This document shows positions 25,493 to 33,922 of a stretch of DNA of 64,000 bases, piece after piece. Numbering within the stretch: position 1 is the stretch's first letter; every line of letters starts with the position of its first letter. The position numbers and the translations under genes were made by a program. A model generated the notes under the pieces. It did not search any database, had not been told where the DNA came from, and saw only the letters and a program-made list of their open reading frames with translations. The DNA lies in the NCBI RefSeq assembly GCF_023028105.1, contig NZ_CP095491.1, forward strand, positions 992,001 through 1,056,000, written 5' to 3'. This DNA comes from Halosolutus gelatinilyticus. Its GTDB lineage: Archaea > Halobacteriota > Halobacteria > Halobacteriales > Natrialbaceae.

Positions 25493-26278
25493 ATGGCTTC
25501 TTCGCCGCGAACGAACGTCCTTCGAGAGACGCTCGACGACGACGAGGTCGCGCTCGGCGTCCTCGAGAGTACGTACAGCCCGACGCTCGTCGAGTTCTAC
25601 GGCGACCTCGGTCTCGATTTCGTCTGGATCGACCTCGAACACGCCGGCCCGAGTCCGTGGGACGGCGATCGGATGGAGAACCTCCTTCGGGCGACCGACG
25701 TTTCGGGAACCGAACTGCTCGTTCGGCTGCCCGAACCCGACCCCGGGATGGTCCGGAAGGCGCTGGACGCCGGCGTGCGGAACCTCTTCGTTTCGCGGAT
25801 CGAGCGCGCGGACGACGCCCGGCGAGCCGTCGAAGCCGCCCGGTTCCGCTACGACGGCGAGCCCGGCAAACGCGGCTTCGCCAACCCCAGGGCGAGCCGG
25901 TGGGGAACGACCGAGAACTACGCCGACACCGAGGACGAGGAGATCGTCGTCGGCGTCACGATCGAGAACCCCGCGGCCGTCGACAACCTCGACGACATTC
26001 TGGCCGTGCCCGATCTCGGGTTCGTGTTCGCGGGCCCGCTCGACCTCGCCGTCTCGCTCGGCCACCCCGGCGAGCCGACCCACGACGAGGTGCAGGACGC
26101 GGTCGAGGAGATCCGAACGCGGGCGATCGACGCCGGCGTTCCCCTCGGCGGCCTCGGCTTCGGAATGGACGACGTCAACGAGAAGGCCGCCGCGGGGTAC
26201 CAGATCCTGAATCTCGGAAGCACGACCGGCGCGCTGGGCGGCGCGGTGCGATCGTGGCTCAACGAGTACGAGGGCTGA
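25493..26278 (+). CDS. HpcH/HpaI-family class II aldolase
   Basis: A 261-residue TIM-barrel enzyme of the 2,4-dihydroxyhept-2-ene-1,7-dioate / 2-dehydro-3-deoxyglucarate aldolase family, cleaving or forming 2-keto-acid aldols with a divalent metal. Conserved parts are FVWIDLEHAGPS (near residues 43-54), RLPEPDPGMVRKALDAGV, a metal-ligand Glu in IENPAAVDN, and GPLDLAVSLGHPG. The natural substrate cannot be read from sequence. The start ATG 25493 follows an AT-rich gctttattgacg box about 30 bases upstream. Confidence 0.9.
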   Translation: MASSPRTNVLRETLDDDEVALGVLESTYSPTLVEFYGDLGLDFVWIDLEHAGPSPWDGDRMENLLRATDVSGTELLVRLPEPDPGMVRKALDAGVRNLFVSRIERADDARRAVEAARFRYDGEPGKRGFANPRASRWGTTENYADTEDEEIVVGVTIENPAAVDNLDDILAVPDLGFVFAGPLDLAVSLGHPGEPTHDEVQDAVEEIRTRAIDAGVPLGGLGFGMDDVNEKAAAGYQILNLGSTTGALGGAVRSWLNEYEG

Positions 26279-26336
26279 TACGGCGACGACCGATCGACCT
26301 CCTCGCCGCGTCGGATACTGTCGGACTCTCGTCGCG

Positions 26337-26726
26337 TCACTCGCCGTCGCTGGGCGGCCGTCTCGCCGGCGGCGTCCGCGAGAGGACCTTCCCGAACAGG
26401 TCGCGGTTGTCAGCGACCACCCGGTAAGCGCTCTCGCGTAGTCGCTCGTAGTCCTCGAAGTTCCGCAGGAAGCCGATCGCGTCCCGCACGGGACCGACGT
26501 CGTCGGCCCGCCTGAGCGCCTCCTCGATCGACGCCCCGCAGGAGTACACCCGCCGATCGGTCACGAGGTGCGAACACTCCTCGTAGTACTCGGGCAGCCG
26601 CTCGCGCAGTTCGGGCGTGAGGTCGCTGAATCCGACGACGCGGAGGCCCGTTCGATCGTCGGCGTACTCGGCCCACCAGGTGCAAAAGCCGCAGTCGTCG
26701 TCGTAAACGAGCGTCGGCTCGATCAT
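26337..26726 (-). CDS. DCC-family thiol-disulfide oxidoreductase (DUF393)
   Basis: The 129-residue protein carries the family motif DDDCGFC at residues 9-15, whose two cysteines form the redox-active pair, followed by WW and a thioredoxin-like strand order. The C-terminal half (LRNFEDYERLRESAYRVVADNRDLFGK) is the typical helical end. The role is disulfide exchange in the cytoplasm; partners unknown. Confidence 0.9.
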   Translation of the reverse strand: MIEPTLVYDDDCGFCTWWAEYADDRTGLRVVGFSDLTPELRERLPEYYEECSHLVTDRRVYSCGASIEEALRRADDVGPVRDAIGFLRNFEDYERLRESAYRVVADNRDLFGKVLSRTPPARRPPSDGE

Positions 26727-26870
26727 ACTCGAACCGTCGGGCCGGAGGTACTACCGTCTTGCTCCGCGGATATCGGCGCTCCGACCGCGACCGCGTCGGT
26801 GCACCGTCCGGCGACGATCGCGATCGAAAACTGCCGGAACGTTCTTGGGACCCCTCCCGAATCGAAGCGT

Positions 26871-28115
26871 ATGAGCAGCGCGGCCCGGTCGCTCTCGGAA
26901 CCGCAGGTGCTGGCCCACGCGAAACGGCGGCTCTTCCCCGACGGTCTCGAGGGGGCGTCGTACGCCGTCGCCGACACCCAGTTCTCGCAGGACGAGTGGC
27001 TGCCGGGTCGGCCGATCGACCCCGACGTCCGAGAGTTGCTGGCGCCGTTCAACCACGTCCGGATCGGCGGCGGGTACCCCGACCTCGTGGGCGTGGGCAC
27101 CCTCGAGTCCGATCTGCTGGCCGTCGATCGGCTGGGCGAGGAGCCGCCGCTGATCGCCATCGAAGCGAAAGGCGAGACCGCCGACGGGGTCGATACGCAA
27201 CTCGGGATCGTCCAGGCGTACGATCGACTTCACGAGGCGAACGCAGCCTACGTCGCCGCGCCGGCGACCGCGGTCACGACGACCGATCGGACGCTCGCCC
27301 GGGAGTTGAACGTCGGCGTCCTCGGGGTCGACCCGTCGGGCGAGGTGACGGTCCTCGAAGCGCCGCGGGTCGTCGGCAACCGAACGACGACGGAGGCGAC
27401 GGCGCTGCGGTTTCAGGCCAGCGCCCAGGGGGTCGCGGACGCCTCGTTCGGATTGAACCATCCGAAAAACTACCTGGGGTACCCGCTGGCTCACTACGCC
27501 GAGGGCGACGCGGCGACCCTGCTGTCGGAGTACAAGGTCGTCAACGCGGTCGAGGACGCGAAACGCGGCGCGCGGTTCCTCGGCCTGATCGCGGACGGTC
27601 CGCGCGGGGTCGAACTCACGTCGCTCGGCGAGGAAGTGATCCGGTTCGCGATCGCCCGCCGTGGCTCCGCCGAGGCCGCGCTGGCGGAGTTCGAGGAGTG
27701 GTACCGATCGCGGAAACGCTTCGTCGATCTCGCACCCGCGTGGGGTAACCTCGCCCGCCGAGTCGTCTTCGAGTACGAGGCCACGGCGTTGCTCGTCCGG
27801 GAGCTGCAGACCCTGCACGACGACGGCGTCCCGGAACCGTCGCTCGTCGACCTGATCGAGTACCTGCACCAGCTACACCCCTCGTTCGCGGTCGAACTGT
27901 TCGTCCGGGGCGACGAGGCGGTTCGGCGCCGGGTGCTCACCGAGGACGGCGAGTTGCGATCGGCGGCGCTCGAGGACGGCGCGGTCTACCACTCGCCGAC
28001 CGTCTTTCAGCTGAAAGCCGTCCTGTATCACACCGGCATCGTGACCGATCGCGGCGCGGAACCCCACCGACTCGATCCGACGGAAGACGTGTGGGCGCTT
28101 CGCAACCCGGTGTGA
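26871..28115 (+). CDS. uncharacterised protein with PD-(D/E)XK nuclease-like N-terminal domain
   Basis: The product has 414 residues from ATG 26871. Residues about 60-125 contain GGGYPDLVGVG (Asp71), then IAIEAKGE (Glu98-x-Lys100), and a following QLGIVQAYDRL helix, the classic order of the PD-(D/E)XK restriction-endonuclease-like core. The rest (about 170-414) is a helical region with VELTSLGEEVIRF, resembling a winged-helix or restriction-associated domain, and LFVRGDEAVRRRVL. No methyltransferase or helicase is adjacent, so a defence role is not shown; DNA repair or RNA/DNA processing is equally possible. It is divergent from the DCC gene. Confidence 0.68.
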   Translation: MSSAARSLSEPQVLAHAKRRLFPDGLEGASYAVADTQFSQDEWLPGRPIDPDVRELLAPFNHVRIGGGYPDLVGVGTLESDLLAVDRLGEEPPLIAIEAKGETADGVDTQLGIVQAYDRLHEANAAYVAAPATAVTTTDRTLARELNVGVLGVDPSGEVTVLEAPRVVGNRTTTEATALRFQASAQGVADASFGLNHPKNYLGYPLAHYAEGDAATLLSEYKVVNAVEDAKRGARFLGLIADGPRGVELTSLGEEVIRFAIARRGSAEAALAEFEEWYRSRKRFVDLAPAWGNLARRVVFEYEATALLVRELQTLHDDGVPEPSLVDLIEYLHQLHPSFAVELFVRGDEAVRRRVLTEDGELRSAALEDGAVYHSPTVFQLKAVLYHTGIVTDRGAEPHRLDPTEDVWALRNPV

Positions 28116-28194
28116 CCGATTCGGTCGTCGACCGGGGTCGACTCACGCGAGGAAGAACGCCGCGATTCCGATCGTCCCGCCGCCGGGGCGGCGC

Positions 28195-28812
28195 TCACCC
28201 GAGGAGGTTGTTGAGCGTCATCCCGATGAAAAAGAGGATCACGAGTTCGCTGACCAGCCACGAGTTCTCGTTCATCCAGTCGCGAATCCGCGGGAGGGCG
28301 CGCTCCGCTCGATCGCCGGCGACGGCCAGCGTCAGCGACGGGAGCGCCAGCACGAGAAGGGTCAGCAAAACGAACGGAGCGGCGTCTACGAGCCGAGCGT
28401 CGCGGGCCGCGAGATAGGAGCCGACGGCCGCCGACGTGAGGATGTCGGTCGGAAAAAACCCCATGAGCAAAAACCCGAGTCGAAACGAGAATCGCGGCGT
28501 CGCGCGCTGGAGCGAGCCCATCCACCGCGGCGGCTCCGACGTCGCTCTGGTGCGATACGTGTGGACCATCGCCAGCAGGAGCGCGACGAGGACGATCGCG
28601 CTGAGCGTCGTGTGCGATCCGCCTCCGCCGACGGCGCCGTCGCCGAGTTCGTACACGACCGTGACGACGAGCGTGATCGAAAGCGCGGCGCCGCCGACGA
28701 ACGCGGCGGAGTTGCGCCGCCACCCGTCGCTCGTCGCGAGAAAGATCGCGCTGAGAATCTGCGGTCCCGCGACCATCACGACCACGAGCGGAAGTACTTC
28801 GAGAACGCTCAC
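28195..28812 (-). CDS. GAP-family (Sap-like) integral membrane protein
   Basis: The 205-residue protein has about six membrane segments and a conserved FFPTDILTSAAVGSYLA loop typical of GAP/Sap (sulfolipid-addressing-like) proteins. It has the duplicated three-helix organisation seen in the broader LysE-like transporter group. It probably moves a small molecule or lipid across the membrane; the substrate is unknown. Start ATG 28810-28812. Confidence 0.75.
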   Translation of the reverse strand: MSVLEVLPLVVVMVAGPQILSAIFLATSDGWRRNSAAFVGGAALSITLVVTVVYELGDGAVGGGGSHTTLSAIVLVALLLAMVHTYRTRATSEPPRWMGSLQRATPRFSFRLGFLLMGFFPTDILTSAAVGSYLAARDARLVDAAPFVLLTLLVLALPSLTLAVAGDRAERALPRIRDWMNENSWLVSELVILFFIGMTLNNLLG

Positions 28813-29027
28813 GAGTTCGTCGCTCCGGCGTTCTCGGATCGGCGGGTGTCGTGCGGCGGGGCGTGGCGTGGCGGGACGCGGTGCGGCGAGTTCGTCGGCT
28901 GCCGGATCGGATGTCGCGATCGATATCGCACGAGTAGGCGTAATTGGACGCCGAGAAGGATAACGTTTGAGCGTCCCTCCTCTCGCGCTGTACGTTCAGG
29001 CGCTCGCGGAGGTCTCGCCAGGAAGCG

Positions 29028-29498
29028 TTATACCGTCCGCCGTCGTTCGACGATCGCTTCCATCTGCATCAGTGCGCCCTTCGCTTCGTGCCGATTCGCT
29101 TCCAACTCCGCGAGGATCGGGCTCGCGAGGTCGAGGTCGGAACCGAGGAGGAGGAGTTGATCGAGGGCCGTAATCTCGAACCGTTCGTTCAGCATGCCCG
29201 TTCGCAACACGTCGAGATCCCGGAGATCCGCCGGGGCCTCGGTGGAGACGAGCGCGTTTTTCTCCGCGAGAATTCCCTCCATCACCGGGCTTCCCTCCGC
29301 CCGCGGCTCGGTCCCGAGCGCCTCGACGATCCGTTCGATCCGATTGATTTGCTCGACGGTCTCCTCCTCGTGTCCCGTGAACAGCGCCGCGACCTCGTCG
29401 CTGGCCGCGGCCGCGAGATCGCCGTGGAGATCGAGAATTTCGAGTTCCGCGTGGTAGAGCTTCCGCAACTCTCGTTCGAACATTGCTTCGGGTGTCAC
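29028..29498 (-). CDS. ferritin-like DUF892 (YciE/YciF-type) stress protein
   Basis: A 156-residue all-helical protein opening with FERELRKLYHAELEILDLHGDL, the usual start of the YciE/YciF family. Helix residues E and H follow in the pattern of a ferritin-like four-helix bundle (HEEETVEQINRIERI; NERFEITALDQLLLLG). Such proteins are stress-linked and bind di-metal centres in some cases. No partner gene is nearby. Confidence 0.82.
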   Translation of the reverse strand: MTPEAMFERELRKLYHAELEILDLHGDLAAAASDEVAALFTGHEEETVEQINRIERIVEALGTEPRAEGSPVMEGILAEKNALVSTEAPADLRDLDVLRTGMLNERFEITALDQLLLLGSDLDLASPILAELEANRHEAKGALMQMEAIVERRRTV

Positions 29499-29789
29499 GG
29501 CCGTCAGCGGTCAGTCTCCCTCGTATTCGTGCGAACTACTCGCACGACCGTATCCATTTGGTCTCCGGTTCGGGCCGCGGATCCGAACGTTCGGCTCGAT
29601 CGCCGTTCTCCACCTCGAATCCCGTGTTCCGTCGCTGCCGCTCGCGTATGTGCTCGCGACAGGACGACTCGGACCGAACGGGTTCGACGAGACTTGAATT
29701 AGCAAACGGCGAGTGAAACGAGCCGTTCACGTGGTTCAAATCTGCGCGATCCGCTAGTCGCACCTCATCGGCGTTCGTCGCAGAATAGC
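29499..29789. other. gap downstream of tRNA-Arg, no clear gene
   Basis: About 290 bases between the DUF892 gene and the tRNA 3' end. Minus-strand frames reading out of the tRNA are arginine/serine-rich and unconvincing. Regions after archaeal tRNAs are common integration sites, but I found no integrase fragment and no repeat of the tRNA 3' end. Confidence 0.4.
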
Positions 29790-29861
29790 GGGCGCGACGG
29801 GATTTGAACCCGCGACATCTTGGTCCGGAACCAAGGACTCTGTCCACTGAGCTACGCGCCC
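29790..29861 (-). tRNA. tRNA-Arg (anticodon CCG)
   Basis: The 72-base minus-strand sequence folds as a cloverleaf. The acceptor stem is GGGCGCG/CGCGCCC, the D arm is GCTC...GAGT, and the anticodon stem CTTGG/CCAAG closes the loop TTCCGGA with anticodon CCG (codon CGG). The T arm GCGGG-TTCAAAT-CCCGT has the standard TTC. No intron and no encoded CCA are present. Confidence 0.96.
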
Positions 29862-29919
29862 TCGATCGGACCTAGCGCCAACGGCGACATAACGGTTCTC
29901 CTTTTCGTCGCCCGATCGG

Positions 29920-30258
29920 CTACGACGATTCGGTGCCGGTCCCCCGAGCGTTCGCAGAGTCTCCGGCCGAGACGCCGCCCTCGACCGCGATTTCGATCTC
30001 GTCGCCGGCGTTCGTGATGGTTACCGTCCGTCCGCAGTACGGAAACTCGAGCGAGACGAATCCGGAACAGCCGTCGCAGAGCGCATCGATCGCGTCGGGA
30101 TCGATCGCGTCGTACAGCGGATCGAGGGCGAGCGGATCGACGCCGTCGGCGCGAGCGCGGAGTTCGACGACGATCGTGCTGGGGTTTCGGTCCCCGTCCC
30201 TGGAGACCGTCGTCGAGGCGCCCGGTGTGTGCATGACCGGGTGAACGGAATTAAACAT
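29920..30258 (-). CDS. HalOD1 output-domain protein
   Basis: About 112 residues (start uncertain: ATG 30256-30258 here, alternatives at 30285 and 30234). STIVVELRARADGVDPLALDPLYDAIDPDAIDAL and SLEFPYCGRTVTITNAGDEIEI match the HalOD1 domain, a haloarchaeal output module found in signalling proteins and as a stand-alone protein. A CDGC pair lies in the middle. Its function is unknown; a regulatory role is inferred from fusions in other genomes. Confidence 0.8.
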   Translation of the reverse strand: MFNSVHPVMHTPGASTTVSRDGDRNPSTIVVELRARADGVDPLALDPLYDAIDPDAIDALCDGCSGFVSLEFPYCGRTVTITNAGDEIEIAVEGGVSAGDSANARGTGTESS

Positions 30259-30389
30259 AATGAACGTGACGTAATCGTTCGCCACTGTTCGGCCGGAACG
30301 AAACCCGGATCGGCGGATACGAGGAGGTACGGCGGCAATCCGGATGGATCAGGGCGGTGATCCGGAGGAGCGCCGATCGGCAGCGCACG

Positions 30390-31085
30390 TCACCCCCTGG
30401 AGAGGGCGTATCGCATGACGAGCTGGAGGACGTGGACGAACACCCCGGCGACGGCGACGTAGACGCCGATCGTCTGCAGGCCGATCGAGGCGCCGCGCCG
30501 ATCGCGAACCTGCCAGATCTGGTACCCCAACTGGAACAGAAAGCCGAGGAAGATGAGGACGAAGCCGACCAGGAGGATCGGCTGCACGAACGTCCCCGCG
30601 AGGACGGCGACGATCCCGCCGATGAACGCGAACGTCGCGTACCGGCCCCAGTTCTCGAAGGTCTTCGCTCGAGCGTAGACGTAGCCCGCGATCACGGCGG
30701 TCAGCAGGGCTGTGACGATCGCCGTCACGGCGAGGATCGTCAGATGCTCCTCCCGTGGTGCGAACCGGAGCACGCCCGCGCCGAAGACCCCGAACGCCAA
30801 CTGGAGGATCACCATCCCGACGAAGGCGATTCCCATGTCGCCGCTCTTGACGCCGCGTTGGGCGACCATGTTTCCGCCCGTGATCGCCGCCCCGTAGACG
30901 AGGACGCCGACGATCGGAACCGAGAACAGGTACTCGTTGACGGCCGCCAGCGGCGTCGCGACGATCGCGTACATGAGCGCGACGTTGATCGCCATCAGCG
31001 CGCTCGCGCCGCCGATCACCCGCGCTTCGCGGGTCGAGAGACCGAATCCGCGCTCCGTTTCGCGTGATGTTTCGAGGGAGCTCAC
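30390..31085 (-). CDS. seven-TM Bax-inhibitor-1/YccA-like membrane protein
   Basis: The 231-residue protein has a short polar N-terminus (SSLETSRETERGFGLSTREARV) and about seven membrane helices. The last segments (GLQTIGVYVAVAGVFVHVLQLVM) fit the BI-1/TMBIM end. These proteins are putative calcium-leak or stress modulators. GTG 31083-31085 is chosen; a TTG nine codons earlier is possible. Family assignment is moderate because the N-terminal signature is divergent. Confidence 0.65.
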   Translation of the reverse strand: MSSLETSRETERGFGLSTREARVIGGASALMAINVALMYAIVATPLAAVNEYLFSVPIVGVLVYGAAITGGNMVAQRGVKSGDMGIAFVGMVILQLAFGVFGAGVLRFAPREEHLTILAVTAIVTALLTAVIAGYVYARAKTFENWGRYATFAFIGGIVAVLAGTFVQPILLVGFVLIFLGFLFQLGYQIWQVRDRRGASIGLQTIGVYVAVAGVFVHVLQLVMRYALSRG

Positions 31086-31199
31086 GTCTCGAACGTACGG
31101 TCTCGATCGCAATAGGCTGATCCCTCAGTATGCATCCATGGCTGGCGGGCGCGGAACGCGGGCGCCGATCGGGGCGCGCTCGGAGACCGGCGGCCGGAA

Positions 31200-31637
31200 T
31201 TAGGCGTCCGGCTCTGCGTTCGCGTTCCACCGATCGGAGTACGCGGTTCCGCACTCACACCTCGCGTACGCGTGAACGACGTCACCGTCGGCGTAGATTC
31301 CGCCGACGTCCTCGTTCCGTTCCTCGGCGAAGGCGAAGACGAATTGCGGGTCGTGATCGCCCTCGCCCGCGTCGTCCGGACAGGTCCCGTCCGTGAGATC
31401 GTCGGCGATCGGACTCTCCCGTCCCATCGCGGACTGCGCGAACTCCATCGCCCCGGTGCCGGTCGCGGCCTGGAAGGCGCTGCGGCCGCGTTCGCCGTCG
31501 ACGACCATCACCACGCCGCCATCGACGCGGTCGCCGAACCGCTCGAGACGATCGTCGGAGACGAACGAGTCCGCGAGAAACAGCGCGACGTCGTCGGGCC
31601 GCCGGCCGGCAAGAAACTCTTCCCGTGGATCACTCAT
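31200..31637 (-). CDS. DUF5807-like haloarchaeal protein
   Basis: A 145-residue acidic protein with LAGRRPDDVALFLADSFVSDD near the N-terminus, VVMVVDGERGRSAFQAATG in the middle, and a final CECGTAYSDRWNA with a partial Cys knuckle. The layout matches a conserved haloarchaeal family (DUF5807). It belongs to a co-directional cluster with the DUF7112-like gene and ribosomal protein S6e. Function unknown. Confidence 0.75.
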   Translation of the reverse strand: MSDPREEFLAGRRPDDVALFLADSFVSDDRLERFGDRVDGGVVMVVDGERGRSAFQAATGTGAMEFAQSAMGRESPIADDLTDGTCPDDAGEGDHDPQFVFAFAEERNEDVGGIYADGDVVHAYARCECGTAYSDRWNANAEPDA

Positions 31638-31733
31638 GGTACGAACTCGTCGCTCGACGTGGAAAAGTGGTGCGTCATCGGTTCGGGGAGATCCAGCGGC
31701 GAGTCGGTCGAAACTGACGGGCTGGCCGGTCGG

Positions 31734-32168
31734 TTACTCGTCGAGGTTCTTCGCGATCGAAGAGAGGCTATCGCTCGGCGGCTCGTACGCGTCGTAGTAG
31801 GCCGTCTCCCCTGGGGCACGGAGGCCGTAGAGGAACTCCGGTTCGACGACGTCGATGAGGACCGAGCCGCCGGTCTGGACGTCCCGATCGGCGAGCCACT
31901 CGGCGAGGCGGTTCTCGCCGCCGCTCGGATCGCGTGCGACGTCCGGCGTGTCGTAGACGCCGTGGATCGACAGTTCGTCGCCCGTGAGCGCCCGCTGGGT
32001 CGTCGCGAACCGTTCGTCGCCGTCGAGGACGACCCGGACGACGTCGTCGACCGGAAACGCATCGCGGTCGTCGCTCGGGACGTCGAGACGGACGCCCGTC
32101 GCCGTCTTCGAGAGCGTCGCTCGGACCGTTCGCACCGACGGATGGTCGCTCGAAATGCGGTCTGCCAT
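31734..32168 (-). CDS. DUF7112-like haloarchaeal protein
   Basis: A 144-residue acidic protein beginning MADRISSDHPSV with a beta-barrel-like first half (VRATLSKTATGVRLDVPSDD) and an Arg/Glu-rich end. Its position 30 bases beyond the S6e stop and on the same strand suggests co-transcription with the ribosomal gene. It matches a conserved haloarchaeal family of unknown role; the family name is from memory. Confidence 0.7.
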   Translation of the reverse strand: MADRISSDHPSVRTVRATLSKTATGVRLDVPSDDRDAFPVDDVVRVVLDGDERFATTQRALTGDELSIHGVYDTPDVARDPSGGENRLAEWLADRDVQTGGSVLIDVVEPEFLYGLRAPGETAYYDAYEPPSDSLSSIAKNLDE

Positions 32169-32198
32169 GGTGAGACTGTAGAGAAGTCGCTGCTCGCG

Positions 32199-32591
32199 TT
32201 ATTCGTCGTCGCCGCCCAGCAGCTCGTCGACGTCGGCGCTGCCGCGGTCGACGATCGAGGCGTTGACCTGTGCAACGGCGTCGGAGATTTCGCTGCCGCG
32301 AACCGTGATGCGGCGGCGTTCGCCGTCGCGAGAGGGCCGGTAGCCGGTCTGTCGGCCCTCCATCAGCACTTCCTGCAGGTTCGCGCCGTCGACGTCCGGG
32401 TTGAGCGGGCGGCCCGCGTCGTCGGAGCCGCCGGTGATCTCGAGCGTGTAGCCGTCGAGACCAACCGCGGAGCCGTCGACTTCCTCGCCGATCGACTTGC
32501 CGATGAATCGGTTCGCGTCCTGTTCCTCCGCCTCGAGCTGGTAGGACGACCCGGATTCGGGGTCGCCGACGACGACAGTGAAACTTGCCAT
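32199..32591 (-). CDS. rps6e: 30S ribosomal protein S6e
   Basis: The 130-residue archaeal/eukaryotic-type small-subunit protein starts at ATG 32589-32591 ([14 protein letters not shown]). The S6e signature is clear: [33 protein letters not shown] and [17 protein letters not shown]. The C-terminal tail [11 protein letters not shown] is acidic, as in haloarchaeal homologues. It is the first gene of a minus-strand cluster with the DUF7112- and DUF5807-like genes. Confidence 0.97.
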   Translation of the reverse strand: MASFTVVVGDPESGSSYQLEAEEQDANRFIGKSIGEEVDGSAVGLDGYTLEITGGSDDAGRPLNPDVDGANLQEVLMEGRQTGYRPSRDGERRRITVRGSEISDAVAQVNASIVDRGSADVDELLGGDDE

Positions 32592-32777
32592 GCACGGGCA
32601 AAAACGGTCGGCGCTCAAAAACACATCGAAACGAGACCCGGCGCGAGCCCCGTCAACCCGACCGACGACGGCCCGACGACGGCCCGACGACGGTCAGCTT
32701 CGGCGTTTCGACCGTCGCCGCGAGAGACGCGATCGGCTGGCAGCGAACCTTTGGCGGATCGCGCCGAATCGACGGGC

Positions 32778-33056
32778 ATGACGATCGAACCGGACCGGCT
32801 CGAGGAGCGCCTGCGCGATGAGTTCGGCGGCACGGCGGGGGCCGCCCGCGTCGTCGCCCGACAGGCGGCTGATCTCGCCGACTCGGGGCGGTACCGCGAG
32901 GACGTCGGCGTCGAACTCACGAACGGGGTCGTGCTCGACGAACTGGCCGACGCGCCCGACGGGACGCCGCCCGATCGGTGGAACTGGTGGATCGGGGCGC
33001 TCGACATCGCGTACGGCGGATACGAGCAGTTCGGGATCCGGCGGTACCGGACCTAA
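32778..33056 (+). CDS. conserved haloarchaeal hypothetical protein, 92 residues
   Basis: From ATG 32778 it encodes an acidic helical protein (EERLRDEFGGTAGAARVVARQAADLADSGRYRED) followed by DGTPPDRWNWWIGALDIAYGGYEQFGIRRY, an aromatic conserved-looking end. There is no known motif. It is divergent from rps6e and precedes the TetR gene in the same direction with a gap of about 90 bases. Confidence 0.7.
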   Translation: MTIEPDRLEERLRDEFGGTAGAARVVARQAADLADSGRYREDVGVELTNGVVLDELADAPDGTPPDRWNWWIGALDIAYGGYEQFGIRRYRT

Positions 33057-33129
33057 GGAATCGATCGGTGCCTCTCCGGGACGGTGCGCTCGTGCCGTGT
33101 TTCGAACCGAAACACCTTTTTCCGTCCTG

Positions 33130-33147
33130 ACTAACTAGTCAGTTAGT
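33130..33147. promoter_or_regulatory. inverted-repeat operator at the tetR start
   Basis: ACTAACT (33130-33136) and AGTTAGT (33141-33147) form a perfect inverted repeat with a 4-base AGTC spacer. It ends inside the GTG start codon of the TetR gene. This is the expected position for autorepression of the regulator and the co-transcribed efflux pump. Confidence 0.7.
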
Positions 33148-33922
33148 GACTGATCCGGACGTACGCGAAGCGATCATGGTCGGAACGTACGAGGCCCTGT
33201 GCGATCGGGGGTACACCGATCTCACCGCGCAGGACATCGCCGACAGGACCGACAAGAGCAAATCCCTGCTGTTCTACCACTACGACTCGAAGGAAGACCT
33301 CGTCGCGGATTTCATCGGTTACCTCGTCGAGCGCTTCGACGAGCGCGTCGGAGCACTCGACGATCGGCCACCCGTCGAACGGCTGGCGGCGTTCGTCGAC
33401 TGGTTCCTGTACGGGCCCCGCGACGACGATCGGCGCTCGTTTCACACCGCACTGCTCGAGCTCCGAGCGCAGGCTCCGTACAACGAGCGGTACCGCGACC
33501 AGCTCCGAAAGAGCGACGATCGGCTCCGAACCGCGCTCGAGGGGATCCTGCGCGACGGGATCGAGTCCGGGGAATTCCGGGAGCACGATCCGGAGGAGAC
33601 GGCCGCGCTGTTGATCGCCGCATTCGACGGCGCGCGCATCCGACAACTGACGCTCGGCTGCGACGCCTACCTCGATCGGGTCCGATCGGGGGCCGTCCGC
33701 ACCGTCCTCGACGACGTCCTCGCCGACGGCGTCGAGTTTCCGACCGATCGGCGGCCCGCCACAGCGCCGACGGACGACCCCGACGGGCTCCGGATTACGC
33801 TCGGCCGGACGGCGAACGGCGGCGATGCGGACGGGAGCGGCCGCGGTACGGACGGAGCCGGCGAGGAAGCGGCCGACGCCGAGGCGACGGACGAACGAGC
33901 GGACGGAACCGACGCCGCATGA
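33146..33922 (+). CDS. TetR/AcrR-family transcriptional regulator
   Basis: The 258-residue repressor has an N-terminal helix-turn-helix (LTAQDIADRTDKSKSLLFYHYDSKEDLVADF, about 25-55) and a helical ligand-binding domain to about residue 200. A disordered Asp/Gly/Ala-rich tail of about 55 residues follows, unusual for TetR proteins but common in haloarchaea. Start GTG 33146 overlaps the palindromic operator. Its stop overlaps the ATG of the MATE pump (ATGA), so the two are one operon and the pump is the likely regulated target. Confidence 0.92.
   Translation: MTDPDVREAIMVGTYEALCDRGYTDLTAQDIADRTDKSKSLLFYHYDSKEDLVADFIGYLVERFDERVGALDDRPPVERLAAFVDWFLYGPRDDDRRSFHTALLELRAQAPYNERYRDQLRKSDDRLRTALEGILRDGIESGEFREHDPEETAALLIAAFDGARIRQLTLGCDAYLDRVRSGAVRTVLDDVLADGVEFPTDRRPATAPTDDPDGLRITLGRTANGGDADGSGRGTDGAGEEAADAEATDERADGTDAA

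Noticed and set aside
29536-29847. Protein frame running through tRNA-Arg
   Set aside because: It reads across the whole tRNA and is Arg/Ser-rich, so it is not a gene.
31017-31036. acccgc/gcgggt hairpin near the start of the BI-1-like gene
   Set aside because: It is a single short stem in ordinary coding sequence with no extra residues relative to its surroundings, so no insertion is implied.
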